Translations under genes and position numbers: made by a program
Notes under the pieces: model-generated
What the model was told of the DNA's origin: nothing
The model's database searches: none
The model's input: only the letters and a program-made list of their open reading frames with translations
Assembly (NCBI GenBank): GCA_902773165.1
Contig: CACYDO010000366.1
Location: forward strand, 1 to 17,997
From: an uncultured Ruminococcus sp.
GTDB lineage: Bacteria > Bacillota > Clostridia > Oscillospirales > Acutalibacteraceae
Reading direction: 5' to 3'
Length of the DNA stretch: 17,997 bases
Shown: piece after piece, positions 1 through 6,104 of the stretch
Layout: each line of letters begins with the position of its first letter
Numbering within the stretch: position 1 is the stretch's first letter

Positions 1-272
1 ATATTTATTCTTTATCTTTTTATTCTATCACGAATCGAAAGCTATGGCAATACCAACTCCATAGCAGCCAAATCGCAGCCGCCGAAAAAATTATCAATAG
101 ACGTGTGAAAATATCCGTGAATGAGCAGCGGTCACAGACCACGGAAAATGCGTGTGAGCAGTGCGGCATAGTTTATCATAACGGTTTTACCACTCGCACG
201 CGAAACGCACGCCTTTCCGGGCAAAATCTTTGAAAATGAATTGCGTTTCCGCGTTTTTATCGAGAAAACATC
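1..272. other. Left edge, no recognised gene
   Basis: I see no gene I can name here. A plus-strand frame is open from base 3 to the stop at 231-233 without a visible start, and a minus-strand frame at 169-20 could encode 49 residues with one hydrophobic stretch. Neither has a ribosome binding site or a recognisable family. The stretch may hold the tail of a gene cut by the window edge, or only spacer upstream of the promoter at 273-301. Confidence 0.5.
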
Positions 273-301
273 TTGACAAAAGCGCGTGTCTGTGCTATGA
301 T
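273..301 (+). promoter_or_regulatory. Strong sigma-A promoter ahead of the broken tRNA-Trp
   Basis: A perfect TTGACA box lies at 273-278 and TATGAT (five of six consensus positions) at 296-301, separated by exactly 17 bases. This is close to the ideal housekeeping promoter. Transcription would start near 308 and run into the tRNA-Trp-like sequence at 347 and the terminator at 429-458, giving a transcript of about 150 nt. Such a promoter fits a tRNA gene. Confidence 0.8.
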
Positions 302-346
302 AATTTCTGCAAGTGACAAGCGTTCATTTGCAGCGACAATTTATTT

Positions 347-384
347 AGGGGTATAGCTCAGTTGGTAGAGCAGCGGTCTCCAAA
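347..384 (+). pseudogene. tRNA-Trp 5' half (broken after the anticodon loop)
   Basis: The sequence matches the first half of a bacterial tRNA-Trp: acceptor strand AGGGGTA (347-353), D-stem GCTC/GAGC (356-359 and 368-371) with a GTTGGTA-type D loop, anticodon stem GCGGT (373-377), and anticodon loop CTCCAAA (378-384) with anticodon CCA. The 3' half is missing. No T-arm (GTTCRANTC) and no TACCCCT acceptor complement follow. An ACCGC that could close the anticodon stem occurs at 390-394, five bases too late, so any loop would be 12 nt. A working tRNA cannot be made from this copy. It could be an integration or rearrangement scar, or a transcribed tRNA-half RNA. The tRNA-Trp identity is firm; the cause is not known. 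Confidence 0.75.
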
Positions 385-428
385 CGTGAACCGCGACTTA
401 ATTTATCGCATTATTACTGGATTTCTCA

Positions 429-458
429 GGCTTGAAACGTCGGTTTCAAGCCTTTTTT
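429..458 (+). terminator. Intrinsic terminator after the tRNA-Trp half
   Basis: A perfect 10-bp stem, GGCTTGAAAC (429-438) with GTTTCAAGCC (443-452), has a GTCG tetraloop and is followed by six T (453-458). It is a textbook Rho-independent terminator. It closes the short transcription unit that begins at the 273-301 promoter. Confidence 0.92.
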
Positions 459-464
459 CATGTT

Positions 465-490
465 TTGATTTTTGCAAGCTTGCAAATCAA
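465..490. repeat. Palindrome TTTGCAAGCTTGCAAA with extended arms
   Basis: The 16-bp core at 471-486 is a perfect palindrome. The arms extend as TTGATT (left, from 465) and ATCAA (right, to 490), with two extra T in the left arm. It lies just past the terminator. It could be an operator-like site, a second hairpin, or a chance palindrome. No protein partner is suggested by the window. Confidence 0.45.
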
Positions 491-725
491 TTTATGCAAA
501 ACCGTCTCCAAATCTTGCAAAAAATCACAGAACAGCATCAATAGACCAGCACTATTTCAACAGCAGGGAAATAGGTGGCTGATACTTTTTTGAGCACAGA
601 TCACTTCTCCTCTGACACGTATTCTGTATATTTGAAAACCGCCTCTGAGATAATTGATAAGCACTCCATCAATAATTCTAAATCACCTTGAAAGTCATGA
701 TAAATGATACTGCCATAAAGCAGAA
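491..725. other. Gene-free AT-rich spacer
   Basis: No frame of useful length with a ribosome binding site is present. The only feature noted is a second copy of the nonamer GTCTCCAAA (504-512), which is identical to the tRNA-Trp anticodon-loop region at 376-384. Otherwise I see nothing to annotate. Confidence 0.5.
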
Positions 726-762
726 AATGCTGCACTCAACTACTCCCGTCAAGTACAACATT
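726..762 (-). repeat. Hairpin repeat, copy 1 (downstream of istA fragment)
   Basis: Read on the minus strand, a 15-bp stem with a 7-nt loop forms from the arms at 762-748 and 740-726. Four pairs are G-U wobbles and none is mismatched. Read on the plus strand, the same four pairs become C-A mismatches. The sequence is clearly related to copy 2 at 1403-1441, including the following TGCTTTATRG motif on the minus strand. It could act as a terminator for the minus-strand istA remnant, or be a repetitive element end. A perfect palindrome CATTTTAAAATG lies beside it at 765-776. Confidence 0.6.
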
Positions 763-886
763 CTCATTTTAAAATGTTAATTCTATTGAGTTTTTTCGAC
801 AGTTATTTCATCTTACAATCTAAAGCAGATTCTCAGTTTTGAAAATCCCTTTTCTTTGTTTATGCGTCGCAAATTCTGAACGGTTC

Positions 887-1114
887 TCAATATTCGGGCA
901 TTTTGTACTGCGGCTTTGTCTTTGCGCTTGGAAACAGCAGCTCCGAAAACTTTCTGTCGGACAAATCCGACGGCAACGGGCAACCGATTCCCTTTTCTTC
1001 GGCAATGTTCAGCACCTGAATGAAGATGGTGCGCGAACATCCGACACTTTGAGCAATCTGCGTTTTGTTCAATCCCAAGCTACTCAATCTCAATATCTCG
1101 CGGTAATTGATCAT
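887..1114 (-). pseudogene. IS21-family transposase IstA, N-terminal fragment
   Basis: The product is a 75-residue fragment beginning MINYREILRLSSLGLNKTQIAQ and ending KMPEY. It matches the N-terminal helix-turn-helix region typical of IS21-type IstA (the 'IAxSVGCSRxT' recognition helix, then the PLPxDLxD and LLFPS motifs). Full-length IstA proteins are several hundred residues, so the DDE catalytic core is lost; after the stop at 887-889 no IstA-like frame continues. I chose the ATG at 1114-1112 because AAGGAGAT lies 8 bases upstream; the longer open frame reaching 1240 has no such site. No istB is present. This is a dead insertion sequence remnant, flanked by the two hairpin repeats. Confidence 0.8.
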
Positions 1115-1402
1115 GTGATTATCTCCTTCGTTGTATTCACGCTGAGCGTGTAACAACATCTTACCGCAGGTTATTTGACTGTTCAATCTCGCCGTTGATG
1201 ATGTTCGGGTTGGTGCGACATATAGTAAGATACCGTCCAAAAACGACTATCTGTTATCGCGGAAACAAAAACACAACAGAAGAACGGCTTATCACCGTGA
1301 ATTGAGAACTTTCGGAATGGATGATGGAAAACGAGAATAATTACAGTACGAATCCGTGAAGCTATTCCAAATACAACTAAAATGCTTCCGCTATAAAGCA
1401 AC
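1115..1402. other. Gene-free stretch upstream of the istA remnant
   Basis: Apart from the possible istA promoter and the small hairpin at 1138-1150, no gene or recognisable IS terminus is visible. It is probably the decayed left part of the IS21-type element. That is inferred from its position only, because I could not identify terminal inverted repeats. Confidence 0.4.
1158..1186 (-). promoter_or_regulatory. Possible promoter of the istA remnant
   Basis: On the minus strand, TTGAAC (1186-1181) and TAAGAT (1163-1158) are separated by 17 bases. Each matches four of six consensus positions, so this is only a candidate. A small perfect hairpin, CACGC-TCA-GCGTG (1150-1138), lies between it and the istA ribosome binding site. 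Confidence 0.3.
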
Positions 1403-1441
1403 AAATGCTGTACTTAACTAATTCTGTTAAGCACAGCATTT
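1403..1441 (-). repeat. Hairpin repeat, copy 2 (possible terminator of the 6062-1605 gene)
   Basis: On the minus strand a 16-bp stem forms between 1441-1426 and 1418-1403 with a 7-nt loop and a single G-U pair. It is followed by TTGTTGCTTT-like sequence. It lies about 165 bases beyond the stop codon at 1605 and could be the transcription terminator of the last large gene, although the T-run is interrupted. It is homologous to copy 1 at 726-762 in the same orientation. Confidence 0.6.
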
Positions 1442-1484
1442 TCCTCTCTATTGGTTGATGATTTTTACATTCCCTTTAATTATG

Positions 1485-1519
1485 GAATGATCAAACCTAC
1501 ATAAACTGTATGATCGTTC
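1485..1519. repeat. Imperfect inverted repeat downstream of the last large gene
   Basis: GAATGATCAAAC (1485-1496) and GTATGATCGTTC (1508-1519) can pair over 12 positions with one mismatch and one wobble around an 11-nt loop. No T-run follows on the minus strand. On the plus strand CCGTTTTTT follows only 14 bases later. Function is not clear; it may help stop or protect the 3' end of the large-gene transcript. Confidence 0.35.
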
Positions 1520-1604
1520 AAATAATCACTCCGTTTTTTCTGGTGACAGATCAAAACTTCGCAAAAGAATAGCTTTTTGGGGAGATGATACTTCACGTGA
1601 CAAA

Positions 1605-4600
1605 TCAGCCAAGCACAACGCCAAATTCTGCAAGATGCATTTGCAGATGGGTCGCGTCGTCGATATTAACCACTCCGTCGTTGTTGACGTCCGCCAAAAG
1701 TCTTTGTTTTTTGTTAAGATAGGCAATCTCTGCAACATGGCGCTGAATAGCGGTTACGTCTTTGACGTCTATTCTGTTGTCACCGTTAGCGTCTCCGATA
1801 TGGTCAATACTCACTTCTGTTTCAAATGTTCCGTCGCCGTCTGTGTCAGCCTTAACACCGATGGTGTTAATATTGATTTCATAGATATACGCTGATTTCG
1901 CATTCGCGGAAAATTGGCAGGAAGTATTTACATCCAAGTTTTTCGCCGAAATCGTAACATTGTTCAGATTGTCGGCGGTGAGAATATAGCCGCCTTCCGT
2001 TTTCCTCAACGACGCCTGATTGACATTATCGCCTTTTACGGTGAGCTTATACCAGTCTGTAACGCAAACATTTCCATTTGTCACCATTGCAATTTCATAA
2101 CTTGTGTTATCTCCTTCTACGTTTATATAACCGTCAGGCGCAAAATTAGAGTAGTTTCCATTACTTAATGTTGCATAATAAGAAACGTCTTCATAATCCA
2201 TGTTAAGATCAATAGCTACATTAGACTGATACGATGCAGAATAAGTTGACTTTGGATTCCACAGTGCAAAGTTTTCAGTATTTTCATCATAGTTTTGATC
2301 TAAAACTAATGTATAATCATACTTTTTGATTCCTTTATCTGACTCGTCTGTACCTGAATAAGCCAAATTTGAACTGCCGACTTCGATAACATCAACCTCT
2401 GCATTTTCACCTTTAGAATTAGTGATTTCAAGACCTGCAATATAATGGTTAATGCTTGTATTATCCATAATGCTTTCTGCCTGCAAACCGTTTTTATAAT
2501 CATACAGACCATAGATTTCGCCTGTTTGAATTCCCAAGGAACCAAAGTTATTCCAGTAACAAACTGCATTTCTATTGTTATCAATTCTGCCACACCAGTC
2601 AGGTTTTATCCAACTATGATCTGATGAACGATAATAAATGCAATAATAATCATTTAGTTGATTACCTTTGAGAGCATTAGGATCGGCAATCAAAATTTTC
2701 TTATCGTAATCCAATCCAGTTACATCCGAATGATAGTATGTTTTTAGTGTTTCTATACCATAAGCAAGAATAGAATGATTTCCAAGATTATCATAAGATC
2801 CTTTCTTATGTGATACACCGTCTACAACACAATCATGTGTGAACTCTTGAGATATGCTGAAAAACAAATTGAGCATTCGGGTTCCGCTATTTAAATATGA
2901 CTCCAAACCTGAAATATAATTATATTGCGTTACGTTATTCATAAATGCTTGTTTTCTTATTGCGGGATTAAGGCTAGAATAACTTTGAGTAACTTGAAAA
3001 CAATTGATTAATGAAATAACATCTTGACCGGTTGTGTTTTCAAGAGCAATATTTTTATTTACGTTCTTATTCAAACCATAGTAGCTCAAATCCAATGTAC
3101 CATATTTCACTAACATTTCAGTCGAGGTCATGCCATAGCAGGAACCATGCCAACCGCCTCCGCCACCTTCTGACTTCGGTTTGTTTTTCCATTTCATCCA
3201 ACTCAACATATTCTCAATATCACGTTCTGTGACATTGAAATTGTTTTTGAATTTTGTTAAGATAGAGTTGTTAATATAGAATTTTTCAGTGAAATATTTG
3301 GATGAATTATTAAAACTCCAGTTATCTACACCCCAAGCAAACGGACTTAATGCTTTGGTTATTGTAAATTCCATCGTCTTTTCGCCGTAGAAATTGCCGA
3401 TACCCTTTACGACCGCTCTGGCTGTTCCGGGCTTCGCGTTATCGTAATAGTCAACCGTGTAATCCGTTCCCTGCTTCAAAGCGGTCGAATTGAGCTTTAC
3501 CGTAACGGTAGGCTTTTTCTCGGTTTCGTCATAGGTATATTCAGTTTGACTGAGGGTGGCATTTGCGGAAGCGATATGGCGTTTTTCAATGGTATAATCA
3601 ACCGTTTTGGTTCCGCTGTAGTTGTTTTTGCATGTTATAGTCACATGATGCTTGCCTGCGCTTTTGCAGTCCGAGTCATATGTAACGTCATAATCTGTTC
3701 CGTTTGTAAGCCTTACAGAGTCGGCGTTCAAGTTTGGTTTATAGGAAACCGTTACGGAGGGCTTGTGATTTGCGCCGTCATATAAATAGCTTGTTTCGGA
3801 AAGAATGATATCTAATTTTTCGCTGATTTGTTTTCCCGAAATGGTAAACGGCTTTCTAACGGTTCCGCTGAAATTTCCGATACCCTTTATCGTAGCGTAT
3901 CCTGTTCCCACCTGAGTGTTACTGCTATAGGAAACCGTAAAATCCTTTCCCTGAATAAGGTCTTTGCCGAGCGCTCTAACACGCGGAACGGGTTCCTTGG
4001 CTGTACCGTCATATTCATATTTGATTTGCGAGAGCGCTACGATATCATACCCGTCGCGAATCTCATGAGGAGAAATCGTGTATTCTAAGGAAAGAGAACC
4101 GGAATAATTGCCTATGCCCCTAATGCTCGCTTTTGCTTTTCCCGCGTTAAGATTGTCCGAATAGCTTGTTTCATAGTCAGCGTTCTGAGTCAGTCTTTTT
4201 CCGCTGTCGGTCAACGTAAAATCGGGGTACTTCTCATAGCCGTCATAGGTTTTTGTTCCTGTATTATTTGTCAGCATTCCAGAGGCCAGCGCCTTTGGGC
4301 TGATCGTAAATGTGATAACGGCTTCGCCGGTATAATTTCCTTTTCCCGTCACGGTCACGGAAGCGGTTCCGACATTTTTGTTTTGAGAATACGTAACAGA
4401 ATAGCTGCTTGAAGTCAAAACTGTCGATCCGTATTTCACTGTCACCGAGGGTTCCTTATTGGTTCCGTCATAGGTATATGAGTAGGAAGAAAGCGTTATT
4501 GTGCAATCGGAAATCGGTCGGATATTTTGCTTGATAGTAAAGTTTTTGCTTACAGAGCCCGTGAAGTTGCCCTTGCCTGTAGCTGTGACCGTCGCTGTTC

Positions 4601-6062
4601 CGACTGCGGTATTGTTTGAATAGGAAAGAGTGTAGTCCTTACCGTTGTCCAATGTAAAGGAACCGAACGAAAGTATCAAATCGGGCGTTTTTGCCTTTCC
4701 GTCATATGTAAACGTATTCTCCGAAAGGCGTGCTTCGACTGAGGTAAGGTTTCTCTTGCTGATAGTGAATTGCTTCGTGATTGTTCCCGCGTACGATCCT
4801 TTTCCTTCTACTACAGCGCTCGCCGTACCTGCCGCAACATTGTTATTGTATCGCAAGCTGTAGTCTACATTTTCGGAAAGGGTTTTTGAACCGAGTTTTA
4901 CCGTAACGGAAGGCTTTTTTTCGGTTCCGTCATAAGTATAAGAAGTATTCGACAGTGTGACAGAAGCAGATGAAAGAGAATTGTTGGCAATAGTAAAGTT
5001 TTTGACAACAGTACCCATGTACAAACGTTTGCCCGTAATGATAACAGAAGCAGTACCGGCGTTTACGTTATTAGTGTATTCAACCTCATAATCCTTGCCC
5101 TCGGTCAGATACTTATAGCTCGCTCCGACCGGCGCAGAACGCGGAAGGGTAAAATCTTCACCATCACCTGCGTCGGGAATAGGGTCTTCTTCATCTTGAC
5201 AAATAGTGTAAACCGAAACCTTCGGTCTTTTTGCCGTTCCGTCATAGACGTATGAGTTTTGCTCCAAGTCTATCGTTTGATATTGGATATCGAATTTGGG
5301 CTGAACCTCGGCGGTTTCCGAATAGGAGCCGGAATACTGACCTATGCCCTCAATTTTAAAATATGATATCATTTTATTCCAGTCAACGGTATACTGATAG
5401 GTGTAATCCACATCTTTTTCAAGCTGTACACCATCTCTTGTCCAGACGTCAACAAAAATCTCATAGTCATTGTATTCGTTGTAGTTAAGATAAATGAGAG
5501 TATCGTTGATATCAAAAATCTCATACGAAATGTTGTTCTCGATAGCGTAGCTTTCGGCGGCGGAATGTCCCGGGCATTTCAAAGTCACATTTTGACAGCC
5601 CTCAAACACACCTGTTCCGATTTGAGTTTCGGCATTTTGTATCACCACTGTTTGAAGCGCCGTGCAGTTGGCAAACGCAAAGGAGCCGATGTTAGTAATT
5701 GTGCGCGGCACGGTGATCGTTCGGGTGGTCGTATTGCCTGTATACGCATTATCGCCGATCACGGTGACGTCCTTTGACAAGTACCTGTCGGGAACGGTGA
5801 TTTCGGTCGCCGTATCGTTGTCGTACATCAGCTTGTACGTGCCGTCGTTTAATAACGTATAGCCTCGGGCAGGCGTTTCCGTTGAAGGCGGATCGCTGGG
5901 CCTTGTGGGGCGGGTGTGCACTGGTTCATTGGGGTTTGAATCGGAGCGATGCACCTCTCCGTGAAAAACCTCAGCCGAAACAGGGAAAACCGGCAACACA
6001 CTGAGAATGATCGAAATGATCAAAACAATAGCTATCCGTTTTTGGTGTTTTTTCTTTTTCAT
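1605..6062 (-). CDS. Secreted dockerin protein with putative cysteine peptidase (GSCYGM type) and eight YDGT repeats
   Basis: This 1485-residue protein has a signal peptide (about 1-30, KKKK then a hydrophobic stretch, VSA before the cut). A Pro/Thr-rich linker (31-66) and a short BspA-like LRR segment (about 90-170) follow. Eight YDGT-type Ig-like repeats (about 258-903) come next, after one degenerate copy. The putative papain-fold peptidase (about 907-1195) has Cys975 in WHGSCYGM, His1096 in GNHSILAY and Asp1127/Asn1129 in ADPNA. A conserved beta-rich block carries a DTDGDGTFETE loop (near 1406-1416). A type I dockerin (1422-1485) ends the protein. The start is fixed by AGGAGG at 6076-6071, 8 bases upstream. 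It lies 42 bp after the preceding gene and is probably co-transcribed with it. Dockerin and signal peptide imply secretion and attachment to a cohesin scaffold. Proteolysis is inferred from the motif triad only; C39-like or a non-peptidase papain fold remain possible. Confidence 0.9.
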   Translation of the reverse strand: MKKKKHQKRIAIVLIISIILSVLPVFPVSAEVFHGEVHRSDSNPNEPVHTRPTRPSDPPSTETPARGYTLLNDGTYKLMYDNDTATEITVPDRYLSKDVTVIGDNAYTGNTTTRTITVPRTITNIGSFAFANCTALQTVVIQNAETQIGTGVFEGCQNVTLKCPGHSAAESYAIENNISYEIFDINDTLIYLNYNEYNDYEIFVDVWTRDGVQLEKDVDYTYQYTVDWNKMISYFKIEGIGQYSGSYSETAEVQPKFDIQYQTIDLEQNSYVYDGTAKRPKVSVYTICQDEEDPIPDAGDGEDFTLPRSAPVGASYKYLTEGKDYEVEYTNNVNAGTASVIITGKRLYMGTVVKNFTIANNSLSSASVTLSNTSYTYDGTEKKPSVTVKLGSKTLSENVDYSLRYNNNVAAGTASAVVEGKGSYAGTITKQFTISKRNLTSVEARLSENTFTYDGKAKTPDLILSFGSFTLDNGKDYTLSYSNNTAVGTATVTATGKGNFTGSVSKNFTIKQNIRPISDCTITLSSYSYTYDGTNKEPSVTVKYGSTVLTSSSYSVTYSQNKNVGTASVTVTGKGNYTGEAVITFTISPKALASGMLTNNTGTKTYDGYEKYPDFTLTDSGKRLTQNADYETSYSDNLNAGKAKASIRGIGNYSGSLSLEYTISPHEIRDGYDIVALSQIKYEYDGTAKEPVPRVRALGKDLIQGKDFTVSYSSNTQVGTGYATIKGIGNFSGTVRKPFTISGKQISEKLDIILSETSYLYDGANHKPSVTVSYKPNLNADSVRLTNGTDYDVTYDSDCKSAGKHHVTITCKNNYSGTKTVDYTIEKRHIASANATLSQTEYTYDETEKKPTVTVKLNSTALKQGTDYTVDYYDNAKPGTARAVVKGIGNFYGEKTMEFTITKALSPFAWGVDNWSFNNSSKYFTEKFYINNSILTKFKNNFNVTERDIENMLSWMKWKNKPKSEGGGGGWHGSCYGMTSTEMLVKYGTLDLSYYGLNKNVNKNIALENTTGQDVISLINCFQVTQSYSSLNPAIRKQAFMNNVTQYNYISGLESYLNSGTRMLNLFFSISQEFTHDCVVDGVSHKKGSYDNLGNHSILAYGIETLKTYYHSDVTGLDYDKKILIADPNALKGNQLNDYYCIYYRSSDHSWIKPDWCGRIDNNRNAVCYWNNFGSLGIQTGEIYGLYDYKNGLQAESIMDNTSINHYIAGLEITNSKGENAEVDVIEVGSSNLAYSGTDESDKGIKKYDYTLVLDQNYDENTENFALWNPKSTYSASYQSNVAIDLNMDYEDVSYYATLSNGNYSNFAPDGYINVEGDNTSYEIAMVTNGNVCVTDWYKLTVKGDNVNQASLRKTEGGYILTADNLNNVTISAKNLDVNTSCQFSANAKSAYIYEININTIGVKADTDGDGTFETEVSIDHIGDANGDNRIDVKDVTAIQRHVAEIAYLNKKQRLLADVNNDGVVNIDDATHLQMHLAEFGVVLG
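3354..5291 (-). repeat. Eight tandem YDGT Ig-like repeats inside the last large gene
   Basis: The block encodes about 646 residues as eight repeats of roughly 80 residues. The pattern is Y-x-YDGT-x-K-x-P-x-V-x-V, then a GxDY-x-V-x-Y-x-N-N motif, GTA-x-V-x-V-x-G-x-GNYxG, and a closing F-T-I. The YDG positions run from residue 273 to 844; the last copy reads YDET. The repeats are diverged at DNA level, so this is an old stalk rather than a recent expansion. Such repeats are common in Clostridia surface proteins (YDG/MBG-like Ig folds) and act as spacers or adhesion units. Confidence 0.85.
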
Positions 6063-6104
6063 AAAATGATCCTCCTAAATTATAGATTTCAGCATAATCA
6101 GCTG

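Noticed and set aside
20..169. Minus-strand frame for a 49-residue protein with one hydrophobic stretch (ATG at 169-167), overlapping a plus-strand frame open from 3 to 233
   Set aside because: No ribosome binding site precedes the ATG and neither frame resembles a family I know. Two opposed open frames this short can arise by chance.
362..544. Plus-strand 60-codon frame across the tRNA-Trp half and terminator
   Set aside because: It starts inside the tRNA sequence and reads through a perfect terminator hairpin; no ribosome binding site.
1183..1404. Minus-strand 73-codon frame upstream of istA
   Set aside because: No ribosome binding site or family similarity; it runs into the hairpin repeat and is best read as non-coding IS or spacer DNA.
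3354..5291. CRISPR-like or recently amplified DNA repeats in the YDGT block
   Set aside because: The periodicity is at protein level (about 80 residues). The nucleotide copies are diverged with no constant repeat and spacer lengths.
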